Below, piece by piece: positions 24,605 through 36,537 of a DNA stretch of 64,000 nucleotides. The notes beneath the pieces are model-generated. The model was not told where the DNA came from. It saw nothing but the letters and a program-made list of their open reading frames with translations, and did not search any database. Position 1 is the first letter of the stretch. Each line of letters begins with the position of its first letter. Source of the stretch: Paraspadella gotoi (Eukaryota; Chaetognatha). The stretch is taken from the NCBI GenBank assembly GCA_051294375.1, contig CM119268.1, forward strand, positions 15,687,103 to 15,751,102. Direction: 5' to 3'. Made by a program: the position numbers and the translations under genes.

Positions 24605-27600
24605 ATGCTGCCTATGACGCCGCGCCCCGTCTCGCGCGACGGCGACGCCGCCCCTGCGTCCTCCGTTCCCGCCGCCAACGCCGCCGTGGATCGATGCGGT
24701 TGGTCGAGGGTCGACACTCTCTCCCTCGTCAACACCTCGCCCTGTTTGGGGAGAAAGGCTGGGGATGAGAGAGGAAGCGAGGCGGGGAACGGAGGAGGAG
24801 GAGGAGGAGGAATGGACGTCGGGAGTGGAAAACGGGGAGGGGTTTTCCTGACTCAATCGCCCGACGACGAAAAAAGCGACGAAGAGGTTGGAATTTCCAA
24901 TTAACATATTATTTTTTTTATTTGAAATTTAGTTTTGTTTTCGTAATAAACAGTGATACGCTAATGACGTTAAGAGGTCAGTTTTGCAGAAGTGACAAAA
25001 TATTGGCGTAAGTCCGTAAAATTTAATTCAAACTAAAATCAATCAATCAATCGAACAGCAAATCCATTAATCAATCAAACCCAAACCAAACCAATAATTC
25101 AATCAGTCAATCAATCAATAAATCCAATCCAATCCAAATCCTTGTTCAGCTCGATTCTTTCCTCCGTCAAGTCACTTTTCAAAAACTCTTCGATCTTCCG
25201 TCTCTCTCTCCTACAACGATCAAGAGATCTTCCGGCGACACCAAAGTCTCTCTGTCTCCGGAGGATGGATCGCCCAAGGAATCGAAGGAGGGAATGGAAG
25301 GCGCCGTCGCCAGGTCAGCGCGAATGGCATATTACCGCGCGGTATGGTAACGAGTCGAGGACCGTGACAATTTTTTTTTGGAGAAAATCGCATTCGTTTT
25401 GCAACCAACGAAATGAAAATTTAATTGGCCACACGGCATTTTAATTTGCAAAATGGTTTTTCGCAAAGACTACAACAACAACAAAAAATAAATGGTTGAT
25501 GACCAGAAACGATTGTGATTTAAAGTTAGAAAAATTTATGAGACTAATAAAGTGTAATGATACAGTGGTTTTGTCAGTGACACCCACACCACGACTTCCA
25601 TCTACAGACTTTTCCGCGCGACATCCACGCGTCTCTCGGTCGTCGACGGCGTCGCCGGCTCCTTTTCTCGCGTCCCGGCGGAGCGGCGTCGCCTCGCCCG
25701 CTTCTTCCGGCGCCGTGACCGAGAGCGAGAGCTTCGCTTCCTCGACCTCGTGGACGAGCGATTCCGAGCGGCGGAGGGGGCTCCCGTTGAAGGCGTTGGG
25801 ATGACGGGTGAGAGGCTTTGTGGGGAGAGTTCGAGTCGGTGGAGGGAACTGGTTTGATAAAGACAAAAATAGTGTAAATGTTAATTTATGTGGTTGATTT
25901 TAAAATTAATTCTTGATGGTCAGAATGACAGCCGCATTCATTGTACAACGTTTGACAGCTTCTCAACCGGCGAAGTTAAAGACCGCCGCCGGTAAAAAGG
26001 ACCATCTCGAGGGCCCCTGGTGGCGAAACAGCGAAGATACGAATGAAGACGACGAAGACGACGAAAAAGCTATACGATTGGCGATTGAACCCGTCAATGA
26101 ATCGGAGGAAGAAAAAGAAGGTAAATATAGAGTTTTTTTTTAAAAAATCATTAATTTAATCCCTAATTTATACTTATATTTCCGGCCAGTCGGGGTGGTG
26201 GCGCGCGTAACCGAGCACCCCGTTGATTCCAACGACGGACAAAAGGGCATCCGTAATTTCTTTTGGAAGCCGCGCGACGCGAAACGCCCTCTGGTGGGGC
26301 CGGTGTTGGGCCCCGCCATTAAAGAAATCAAAGTGAGCTCGCTATTTAAAATTTTTTTAAAAAAAATTTTTGACCGTAATATCTAAGTGTTGTTCACTCG
26401 GGCTCGTGTTTAGGGGCTGAAAAAAAATTTTAAAACAAAAATATAAAAAATATTCTATTTTAATTTTTTTAAATATATTTTTATCAGTAGTAGGCCGATG
26501 ATGGGTAATTTTTAAAATACCCAAACCTTATAAGCTTATCTTTGAAGGGGGAGTGATGAATTTGGCTCAAAGGCGGCCCGGGCCAGACATAAAAAAAATT
26601 GTGGAGGGGCCCGCCATTACTCTACACGACACTGCGTTTCACGTACGTTGTGCCGCGAGATTGAAACATTTCCGTTTGACTTTAACAATTTAGGACAAGG
26701 ATCTGACGCCGTTGCCGGCAAAAGTTGAATTCGTGCAAATCTGCAGAAGGATGAATGCGTCGAGAAGAAGGGAAGACTTTAATACGCTCCAGGTACAGAG
26801 ACGATATGTACATTAACAACTACGATAATCATGTAATTATAATAAAAACAAACGAACTTAAACAAATATAATTAAAACAACAATAAACATCAAAAACAAA
26901 AATAAACCTAAACAACAACGCCAATAAACCAAACCCCCCCCCTCCCAACATCCAGGTGGTCTACGCGACCGACGGAGCGATGCTGACCCGCGGGAAATTG
27001 GACGTGAACCTTCCCCTCGTCGACGCCTATCGTCTCTCGGAGATTCGCCTCGTTCAGCCTCCCAATACCGGCAACGATTGCGTCGGCACGCCGGTCGACG
27101 GTTCCGCCAGCGTCGGTAGCCGTCGCGAGCACTAGGGTTGATTCTCGAGCCGGAGCGGCCACGGCCGGTTGAACCCCGGCGGAGAGAGCCGACGGCGGCG
27201 GCGACGGCGGCTGCGCGGCGAATACGGCGGCTGCGGCTGAAAAGTCTGTCAAGTTTTCGGGTAAGCGACCGAGAAAGTCTCGTGCTGGAGATCGATTATC
27301 GGTCAGATGTTCGAAATGCAATGACAATGTATGTAATGTTTGCTATATTGAATGTATAAATATCTAAGCATATTTGAAATGGTTAGCACATTGACAGAAT
27401 ATGGAAAGTTCTCATTCTATTTTCTTCAGGCCGACTTTACCATCGAAGAAGCGAAGCCGAATGGAAAAGATCCTCGCCAATCGATCGACGCCTCTACGAA
27501 CGAACTCCTTCAATCGGGTAATGCCACTTTTAAGATGTTCTTTTATTTTATGTTTTTGAGTTTTTATAATTTTTTTTATATTCACTCCGAACCACTTTTC

Positions 27601-28056
27601 AATCTAGCGAGAAAGAAGTCCGCCCTGCGAAGCGCCATCAGCGCCGAACGAACCTCCGCGAAAAGCGTCTCTTTTCGAGACAAAATTGACGCGCCATCTA
27701 CGGCAGCCCCTGTCGCGAAATCCAGCGGTGGACCTGCGAAGGGAGAGGAAAAGAATAAATTTGGTTTAAAACAAAAGGACGAAGATATTCACGCTTGGTT
27801 AAAAGAGGTGGAAGAGACCGGAAGCAACGTCACCTCGATTGCATCGTTGGCCAGATCGAGGCGAGTAAAATAAACAAAAAACAGAGCAAAACTAAGAAAA
27901 AAGTCAAAGTCTGTAATTTGTTTTGTTTGAATGTTTTGTTTTTAATTTTTTTCTTCCTGTCAGAGATCGCGCAACAACATTGAGCAGCGGTGACTACGAT
28001 TCGGAGGCGACAGAAGACGCAGTGGCCGTTGAGGAAAAGCCCGCGCCATCCAAGGT

Positions 28057-28101
<45 letters not shown>

Positions 28102-29195
28102 AACCTTACCCGGTCAAACTTTCCCCTCAGACGAAACGCAAAGACTCCATGAGAGAAGTTTCGTCGTTCAGACAGCGATTCCCGCCCTATCGTCCTCCCG
28201 TCGTGAAACCGACCGAATATTTGACGGACCTCTCCGTTGAAGGTGACATACTGACATACTGACCCTCGTAAAGAGGATTTATTATCAAATGAGGGGAGGA
28301 CCGGTGTTGAAACACGGACTGTTAGGTCGGAAAACGGATGACTTCCCTCCAGTGCCAATAATCATTTGAAACGATTGGTTGGTTTGAATCCATCATACAA
28401 CATACATAATACCTAACACATACAAATAATTACAAATATTGACTCACGCCTGGCTTGTAGGTTAAAATTTGTATTAAAACCCCCAAAAATGAATCCACTT
28501 CCAGGAAAGTTTTTCCGCAATTTTGAGGAACGCATCTCCGCTAAGAACGAGAGCGTCTTTTCGTCTTCCTCTTCCGACGACTACTTCGCGATTCCCGAGT
28601 CACGCGGCGTCATCGCGGCGGCGTCGTCATCGGCCGGCGCCGAACTCGCGGCGCCGAAACCAACGCCGGCGTCGTCGATGCGAAGGTCGCCGAAACCCAC
28701 GCCGGGATTGGAACCATACGTCGATGAGGTTCGTTTTGAGTGGGCGTTGGTCGCTGGGGCCCAAGGGAAAAGTCGGCTTTTATATTTTGATTTCGAAATC
28801 AAACTTTTTTGTGTCAAGACATTGTTTTCTTTGCGTTTTAGATTGAAGAGAAAACAAAGTTTATTTCCTTACAAATAAAGGGTTTTATAACAAATAATAA
28901 CGGGTTTCGACTCTTTCCCCCCAAAGGCTTCAAAAAGCGCTTGAACAATCCCAAAATATAATATCTTCATTTTTTTCCCGTCCTCTTGTTGCTCACCCAG
29001 CCCCCAGCTCAACCGAGACAATCCGGTCCCCCGCCCAGCGTCGCCCGACGTTCTCGTCTTCGACACGAAAGCGCCTCTTACGGCCGAACGTCGGAAACGC
29101 TCACGCTCAAGATGCAGATGCACGACGCCGCCAGGGGAAAGTCCATGAGACACAATCGTTTCGCCCTCAGGACTGACAAATTGTTTGAGAAATAA
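24605..29195 (+). CDS. Unrecognised multi-exon protein, about 765 aa
   Basis: I do not recognise the protein. Exons that keep phase: 24605-24886, 25150-25313, 25608-25807, 25959-26120, 26190-26332, 26694-26792, 26956-27260, 27430-27517, 27608-27860, 27964-28054, 28131-28242, 28505-28728 and 29001-29195. The exon 26956-27260 has a frame break that disappears if 27116-27135 (GT...AG, 20 nt) is removed. The intron after 27,860 needs a GC donor (GAG|GCGAGT). Visible features: an Ala/Gly/Ser-rich N-terminus, a very basic Arg-rich exon 3, an acidic run (EDDEDDE) in exon 4, two better-folded-looking stretches (RNFFWKPRDAKRPLVGPVLG; DGAMLTRGKLDVNLPLVDAY), a KSVSF motif resembling a PP1 docking site, and a basic C-terminus ending RTDKLFEK. 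The start is uncertain because an upstream ATG at 24374 is in the same frame. AATAAA overlaps the stop codon. Confidence 0.6.
28058..28098. repeat. (CT)n microsatellite beside a splice donor
   Basis: It begins immediately after the donor AAG|GTGCTCTCT of the exon at 27964-28054 and fills over half of the short intron. Confidence 0.9.
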
Positions 29196-30908
29196 AGGAT
29201 TAAAACTATTATTAATAATAAAATATAACGAGACTTTTTCACTGGCTTGATTTCGGATGTTTTAAAATGTTTATACTATGCTTTTTATCCTACAATTGCG
29301 TAATTTTTATTCGTCCGATTAAAAACAGTAAAAGTGAATTAGTTGTTGTTGTTTTTTGTTGATGTCGTTGTTTTTAGTCACTTCAAAATCATCATTTACA
29401 TCGAAACATTGTTTGAAAATTTAATCTAAGAATGAAAAGTTTACTCATTTTACGTAATAAACTTTGCACATTAATCGATCCAATAAATAACGAACGAGAA
29501 CTTTTTTTATGTCACTCGTAAAGAATCAAGGGTATTCTTATATTTAACCATCCTCTCCCTTAATACCTCTACTACCAGTACCCGGGGACCACGTGTCAAG
29601 AATATTTGGCAATCCGACTTTTTTTTGCACATCGACTCACGACAACAACAACACAACAACGACGACGACGAAAACTCGGACGCAATGACCGCGATCGACT
29701 CGGTTTTTGCATCATCGCGGTGGTTGTTGTGGAGGTTGTTGTGGTGGTTGTTGTGGTTGGTGAGGACGACCGCTTCGGTGGTTGTTTTTATGACGAGTGA
29801 AAGAGGGACGAGGGGAAAAAAGGGATTTAGGTTTCGAATGGGGAAAAGTATGGGTCATGAGGGCGTCAGCCTGAAAGCTGAAGGAAGAGTCGGTTGGCCG
29901 CCTTTGGCAAAGTTGACTGACTTTTTAGCTTTCAATGGGAGAAAAATAGAGAAACCAGAAGGAAATTTTTTAAAAAAAATTACAAGCACGTAAAAATGTT
30001 TTGGTTGCCAATATGTTTGAATGATTTGATCGTTGTTGACATTTTGTTCTAACAACTTTCTAAAAAGAAAGATGGCGGGAAAATAAAAACTTCGGTTTTC
30101 ATAAACGATCAATTTTATTGACTTTTTAATCAAAATATCACGCTTCAAATATTAAGCAATGTCGAAAGACGAATTATGAATGCTTTACTTCATCATTGCT
30201 CTTAACTTTTAGAGATAATTATATTGTTAACTACTTACGCTATGTTTATATGCCCTTGTTTAAGAATTTCACAACGTAACAAAAGAAAAATGCGATGACT
30301 CGATACAAAAAATGTGTTAATCGAAATTATGCGAGCAAGAAACAGAAAAAAAAGAGTTATTTAAAACATATAACGTGGAAAAAGAACATGTTTTCACGAA
30401 AAATGCAGTCACGAAAAGAGAAATGTCCATTTTTTAAAAAGTTCTATCATAAGAATTATTTCGCCATTTCACGTCTCAGCTCGGAAGAAATTTTCTCGCG
30501 AAGAACGTCAAAACGTCAAACGGTGAAATTCTAATTTTTTAAAAAATAATTCTATATACATGATAATGAATAGTTTGCGCATACGGAAAGTCTATCTCTA
30601 CTGAGATGAAGATGACGACGATGAATCGTAATGTCGTCGAGGGATTTAATCCCAGCCGCAGCCGCAGCCACAGCCGCAGCCGACATTGGCGACGACGCCG
30701 AGCTCTGCCGGCATCGAGACGTTTCTAGAAAAGAGGAAATGGCGCCCCAATGTCTACAGACAAAAGAGCGTCACTCAACCCTCTTCTCCGCCGACGCGCG
30801 GAAAATTCGAGAAAGTTTTATTTGGAAATTCCCGTTGAGTCTCGAGTGCCGGAGACTGCGATGGTTGCTTTCTCTCTCTCTCTATCGTCTCTGTCTCGCT
30901 CGTTCGAT
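29196..30908. other. Convergent intergenic region
   Basis: It lies between the stop of the unknown plus-strand gene and the stop of the dynein light chain gene. It holds low-complexity (AAC)n/(GAC)n and (GTTGTGG)n stretches near 29.64-29.76 kb and a CAGCCG repeat near 30.66 kb. I see no supported gene. Confidence 0.6.
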
Positions 30909-31916
30909 TTATCCGGCCTTGAAGAGAAGGATGGCCTTCTCGCCAACGTAGTAGTAGATGAAGCCGACCTTAATATAAGAGCTAGGAAGTTGCCATGGTA
31001 ACAAAGAAAGTTCAGATGAAATGACAAACGGAAGAAAAATTTAAAAAAAAGCAGAACAAAATTTAAAAAAAAACCAAAAAAAACAGGCAATATCAAATTC
31101 TAAATATTAATATGATAAAATCTAAAAAGTTAAAATAGTGAAACAAGTGAGATTACAATTTTCATACACTGACAACCATCAAACAATCAATCAATCAATC
31201 ACGAAATATCGGTGGTTTTTTTTTTTACTTTTATTTTATTTATTTATTTTTTGTCATATATTTTATTCCCATCTTTAAATTCCCTCCCGCACCTCGTAAG
31301 TGACGTAGGAGCCGAACTTGGCGCCAACGATGCAATGCCACGTGGATCCGTGTTTGGTGTCGAACTCCTTCTTGATGTGGAAGGCGATGTCCTTCTCCAG
31401 ATCGAACTTACCGACGGCCTCCTTGCCGACGGCCAGCGCGTCCTGGTGGAGGAAGAAGGATAAACAAAACGACGTTGGTTTTTTTTAAAAAAAAATTCAT
31501 GACGAGAGAGGAAATTGGGATTGTAGAAAGTAATATTTACTTTCTTATTGTATGCGATTAATGTATTTGTCATTCGTTCCTCCCTGCAATTTTCGTAGTG
31601 ATCGACGTGATTTTCGTTATCTTTCTTATCGTCATCGTTCTCATCGACGTCAACCTTATTGTCGTCATTCTCATCGACGGCATCTCTATTATCATCAATT
31701 GATACTCACGGCCTTCATCTCTTTGGACATGTCGCAAGACTTGACCCAAGTCTTAACTTTGACCGGAAGGGCGGCGGGCGCTGGGGCCGGAGCGGGAGCG
31801 GGCGCCGCCTCGCCTTCCGCCGGAGCGGGGGCGGGTGGAGCCTCGCCCTCAGCTGGCGGGGCGGGGGCCGCCTCGGGCTCGGCGGGCGGGGCTTCGGCCG
31901 GCGCTTCTTCCGACAT
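30909..31916 (-). CDS. LC8-type dynein light chain with a Pro/Ala-rich N-terminal extension
   Basis: Three exons join in phase: 31710-31916, 31293-31442 and 30909-30968, giving 138 aa. From about residue 50 it is a clear LC8 (DYNLL) fold: VKSCDMSKEMKADAL, KFDLEKDIAFHIKKEFD, STWHCIVGAKFGSYVTYE, then GFIYYYVGEKAILLFKAG. LC8 dimers bind short linear motifs in many partners and are subunits of cytoplasmic and axonemal dynein. Conventional LC8 has about 89 residues and starts close to the first beta strand. Here about 50 residues of Ala, Pro and Glu repeats precede it, as in some divergent LC8 paralogues. The acceptor of exon 3 (TTAAG|GTC) was chosen by phase and by alignment to LC8; it leaves the strand one residue shorter than usual. 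Confidence 0.93.
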
Positions 31917-32327
31917 GTCGAAGGATTTGAAGGGGGAGGGAGGCTTGAAGGGAAAATAAAAGTTTAATTGTTTTATATAAATAAAATATATGTTTATTAA
32001 AAATTATTTATGAGTTATTTATGATTTTTTTTTATAAAAGAAAATGAAGTTATAATTTATTTTATCCATTAAAATTAAAAATTAAACGAAAAACATTTTA
32101 AAGCAACTCACTTCAATGAATGGATAATTTTATAATGGTTGTACCAGATTCATGATTATGTTTTTTTTCTGGAATAGATTTTGATTTTAAACGAGATATT
32201 ACTCTATATTTTTTTTTCATTATCACCTTACAGCGAGAGACGAAAAACGTCGGCTTTGTCGATGGACCGAAGATCGTGACTGACGACTCCGCCGCGTTTT
32301 TGTGAAATCACATCGAAAATCACGCGC

Positions 32328-32406
32328 TACAGTTCGGGCGTTGATACTTATCTATAGTTTCGAAGACGGATGAGCGAAACTTTAATACGAGGGTGCCCGA
32401 ACTGTA
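32328..32406. other. Compound hairpin, possible structured RNA or regulatory element
   Basis: A perfect 12-bp outer stem (TACAGTTCGGGC at 32,328-32,339 with GCCCGAACTGTA at 32,395-32,406) encloses a perfect 7-bp hairpin (AGTTTCG at 32,356-32,362 with CGAAACT at 32,375-32,381). It lies about 0.4-0.5 kb upstream of the dynein light chain start. I know no RNA family that fits. Confidence 0.4.
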
Positions 32407-32920
32407 CCGTTGTCGTATTGAGCCAGAGGGTATGCATGGGTTGACGATCGAAAAAAACTTACAATTTAGAATTTCAGTGGTTATTATGCGTTTAAGTTTA
32501 TTACTCTCTCTCTCTCTCTCCCTCTCTCTCTTAACAGGTTGCTGTTGCTGCTGTTACTAACATGTAACCCTGACGCTTGCATTTTCAAATTGCATTTTCC
32601 TTCCAAAACGACAGAATGTATACAGAATGTTAACGATGACTATATTTAGCTATAGAGTTCAATTATATTTAGAATATTTACATTATATTGTATGACATCG
32701 GCTGAACCTAATGCGCGCGTGACCATGATTCTTGACAATGCATTTCCGTGAACGCGGCTTCTCTCCCTCGATCGTCGATTCACGGCGGTGAAGGTTTTTT
32801 AAACCAAGAGTCGATCACCGGTGAAAGGTGAGGGGACGACGATCGAGCAACAGTGCTGCAATTGGGTGGGGGTGAGAAGAGAATAGGGGGAGGGGGAGGG
32901 TGGGGAGAGTAGAGAAGCAG

Positions 32921-32922
<2 letters not shown>

Positions 32923-32995
<73 letters not shown>
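32923..32995. repeat. (GA)n microsatellite
   Basis: About 35 GA units with one GGA break, in intergenic DNA. Confidence 0.95.
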
Positions 32996-32996
<1 letters not shown>

Positions 32997-33645
32997 GTTG
33001 AAAATAGAGAAAAAGGAGGTAAAAGGGGATGCGGGAGATGCGAAACAATTTGATTTTCTGCTCTTGAGCAAGATAAATGTAAACTCCTGACGACCATCTA
33101 TTAGGGGGTAGCTGAAAAAAGAAAATTATCTAATAGGTGGGTGTTATCCTGATATGTATGAAATTGAAGATTTTCATTTTACGAATGAGATTGACAGAAG
33201 ATGAAATGCTGTCGAACAAAAAAGCGTTTACACGAATTACACGTTTACCTTAAATGTCCATTTTAACTTGGCATTGATTTCTTTAACCTTTAACTTCTTT
33301 CTCTTTTGTTTGTTTATTGCATTTTATGAATGGTTATTAAATAGAAAGAAAAGTGTTATACTTACTAATCTATCGATCTCAATCACCTTGTAACAACTTA
33401 ATAAGGCCAAAAACTTTTAACATATTTGTAAAAATAATATCTATCACTTCTTAATATTTATACATATTTACTGCTTATTGTCGTCCGGCTTTTAAAATTC
33501 TTAATTCCGTAAATCTAATAATTAATTCATTGCAAGTATTTCATAAAACCTAGAGTTTTGCCAGATAAAGCTATCGCGATTGTCATTTGTTTCTCGACTT
33601 TCCTTCGAGCAGCATACATACATAGCACTTAACAAAAAAAAAAAT

Positions 33646-33648
<3 letters not shown>

Positions 33649-33684
<36 letters not shown>
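33649..33684. repeat. (GA)n microsatellite
   Basis: About 17 GA units in intergenic DNA. Confidence 0.95.
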
Positions 33685-33689
<5 letters not shown>

Positions 33690-34062
33690 TTTGACGTCAC
33701 GAGTTTAAATTTTAACATTCCACTTAGAAAGCTGGATCGAATCACGTTTTTTCTATCTCCTTTTTCCATCTTTTTCTCATTTATCCTGATTTTTCGTCAG
33801 TGTTTTTCACCTCATGTATTCTTTTCCCAGAACACTTTCTTTAATTTTTAATTTTCGTAATCATTTATAAAAGGTACAAATTATTTTAACCAATCAAAGA
33901 CGACACTCTAACTTTGAGGCGATCAGTTTGATTCTAAAAATCTAAGGAGAACCAAATTTTTTTGGTTAACTTCGTCACGAAACTTGAAATTTGTGTTCGA
34001 TTTTCAAACACGAATTTCGCTGCCGGTTTGCGAAAAAGGACTTCGTTAACTGCATGAAGTTT

Positions 34063-34063
<1 letters not shown>

Positions 34064-34124
<61 letters not shown>
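34064..34124. repeat. (GA)n microsatellite
   Basis: About 30 GA units with one AAAG break, about 110 bp left of the large palindrome. Confidence 0.95.
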
Positions 34125-34127
<3 letters not shown>

Positions 34128-35758
34128 CAAAGACCAACGAGACAGTTTAAATCCAAACAGGTTAAATCCAAGATGATTCAAGCAACCAAATTTCTTCAAG
34201 ATTTAATTCTGAGTTCGTTGACAGGTATGACCATTAGGCCTTAGCAAATTTTATAAAGTTTTTTACAGAATTTAGCACTATAGTACAAATTAGTCCACTA
34301 TATGCTAATAATTTTTTTCTATCTTTGTTTTTTGAAAAATCGATCAATAAGTGCTTGCAACTCTTCAAAATTTGCAAAAAAAAACGGTTTTTTTCATTAA
34401 AAATGATAGATATCTTTGAAAAATATCAGTCAGAATCAAATTTAACCTGCGTCAATTTAAAGAGCGGAAAAAATACTTCATTTTACATACTTTATTTTAA
34501 AAAATCCAAAAAATACTTTTCCAATTATTGATGTTTAAAAAACGAATTCTCGGCATTTTTAAAGTCACTTTTTTTATTTTCCCCTTATAACTTTGAAAAT
34601 AATGTAAAATAAGGTATAAAACAGACTAAATCCTCTAGAGTAAACCTTGGGCTTTCTATTGGCGTAAATAGGTATTAGTTTTTTATTTTGTTCAGGAGCT
34701 ATGAATTGTTAAAATCTTGAAAAAATTTTGAAAAAATATTTATTTAATATTTTTGTCTGTATGCTTACAATTTGAATGTTTATACATCTATCATTATCTT
34801 ACAAAACATAAGCTTTAATTTGAGACCTCTCCCAACTTTTTACAATTTTTTCATTATTGAATTATACGTAAAAATTAAATTTTTTTTAAAAAAAGATTAA
34901 TCAATTAGTACTTTCAAATAGAATATTTTTTTAAAAATAAGATACAAAAATACAGTTCTACTTATAAGGCTTTAAAACAAATGTTTAAAAATAAAAAATA
35001 ATATAAAATTATAATAAAAAATAAATAAAACAAATTATTAACTTTATTTTATTATAAAAAATATATGATGTTAATTAAAACTTAATCTCAAATAAAATAA
35101 CAAGTATATATTAGTTGAGTGCTTTTAATTCAATCTCATATCCAGCTTTTAATAGTAATAATATTTGTTATTATTTATGAAAAAAAAATTTACAAAATAA
35201 TAATAATACAGTAGCTCACTCAATATTTGATATATATTGTTAATAAAAAATGTTCCAAAATATTAACAAGTATAATGCATTAACTTTTAATACTTGAATA
35301 GAATATATATTAATAGTTTTAAAATATTTTATAATTTTTTTAAAATAATTTAAAATTTTTAAAATTATAACAATAAAACAATTTGTTGATAAAAACAAAT
35401 AAATTGTTTTTTTTTCTCCTAAATTTCAAAACGCAACAAAATTGATAGTTTATACACAATGTCTACCAATATTTTATAATAAAATTATTATTAATTAAAA
35501 TAAATTTATTTTATAGCCTAACAAGTAGAACTGCATTTGTATTATATATAGAACATATTTGTATCTTAATTTTTAAGAAATAATCCATTTGAAATTACTA
35601 ATTGAATAATCTTTTTTTCTATTTAAATTTTTACTTATAATTCAATAAAGAAAAATTGTAAAAAGTTAGGAGAGGTTTCAAATTAAAGCTTATGCTTTGT
35701 AGATAAAGTTAGACATATAAAGTTTATAGACATTCAAATTGTAAGCATGACTCTTTCA

Positions 35759-36005
35759 GTTGTGACCTGGTGGCTCATTGAGTAAAGCCATAAGCTCATG
35801 ACCATTAGGTACCGGGTTCAATCCCAACCCGGTACCTACCCTGCGGGAAGAGTGAGGACGGCCGTAAGCCGCCTTGGGGGCGTGGCAAACCCTCAAGCCT
35901 GGTTCCAAGCCCAGGACCCGTTCCATGTCTGCAAGAGGGGGTTATACAAGTTACGGATAGTCATCTTCTGCCCACTTAGCGCCTTATCAACAAATATAAA
36001 ATAAA
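35759..36005 (+). repeat. tRNA-derived SINE, best preserved copy
   Basis: An A-box-like TGGCTCATTGAG and a good B box GGGTTCAATCC at about 35,815-35,825 are followed by a tRNA-unrelated body (TGCGGGAAGAGTGAGGACGG, CCTGGTTCCAAGCCCAGGAC) and a tail TTAGCGCCTTATCAACAAAT running into an A-rich end. Related copies lie at 8.7 and 16.3 kb. Confidence 0.75.
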
Positions 36006-36010
36006 AAAAA

Positions 36011-36359
36011 AGGAAGGAAAAAAAGTTAAAAACGGACTGATTTAATAGATCCACAATTAAAAAACGCAATTCTAGTAGTTAATGAAGCTAGTAAATAAAA
36101 GAATAAACTACTAAAACCGTTCTAAGTTCATATTCAAATCAAAACTGTTAAAAATTTATTGAAGATAGGTTGCTCAGTTATTTTATTCTTACATCAAATA
36201 AAAAAAATGATTAAAAATTAATTTTGTTATTTTCTGGTAATGAATTCTCGTTACATTTAATTAATTCTTTTTATCTAAAAGCCTTTGCAGAGTTTTGATT
36301 TAATTATATTATTTTGTGGATCTATTAAATCAGTCCGATTTTAACTTTTTTTCCTTCCT
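36011..36359. repeat. 46-bp inverted pair in the palindrome centre
   Basis: AGGAAGGAAAAAAAGTTAAA...GACTGATTTAATAGATCCAC at 36,011-36,057 is repeated inverted at 36,314-36,359 with one or two differences. It could be the TIRs of a small inserted element. Confidence 0.7.
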
Positions 36360-36380
36360 TTTTTTTTAATTTTATATTCG

Positions 36381-36537
36381 AGAAAGCAAAGTGTTTTTGA
36401 AATTGTTACAACAATTTATTTTATTTAAGAGACGGACATATTAAATGTGATGAAGGCTTGAAGTCAACTAGCCGAAACATGTCCATCTCTTAAATAAAAA
36501 ATAAATCGTTATAACAATTTCAAAAATACTTTCTTTA
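36381..36537. repeat. Hairpin with hammerhead-like core
   Basis: Long complementary arms (TTTTTGAAATTGTTA with its complement) close a structure whose centre reads GGACAT...GATGAAGGC...GCCGAAACATGTCC. This resembles the core of hammerhead ribozymes found in Penelope-like elements and retrozymes, but the base before UGAUGA is G, not C, so activity is doubtful. Confidence 0.4.

Larger units (their letters stand above)
31917..34231. other. Gene-free region with microsatellites
   Basis: AT-rich, upstream of the dynein light chain gene. It contains CT/GA tracts at about 32,502-32,531, 32,923-32,995, 33,649-33,684 and 34,064-34,124, and a strong compound hairpin at 32,328-32,406. No coding exon is supported; Ser/Leu-rich frames are microsatellite artefacts. 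Confidence 0.7.

Noticed and set aside
27180-27300. KSVKF as a second PP1-docking motif in the unknown gene
   Set aside because: It occurs only in a frame that does not fit the end phase required by the next exon; the retained frame reads KSLSSFR there.
26908-27327. 139-codon minus-strand frame rich in Ala and Pro
   Set aside because: It overlaps supported plus-strand exons with clear splice sites and fitting phases.
31552-31967. Ala/Gly-rich open frames on the plus strand
   Set aside because: Antisense of the Pro/Ala-rich first exon of the dynein light chain gene.
32356-32381. GGATGAGCGAAAC read as a hammerhead ribozyme core
   Set aside because: There is no room for stem II between GAUGA and GAAAC and no cleavage triplet in place; the perfect AGTTTCG/CGAAACT pairing would occupy those bases.
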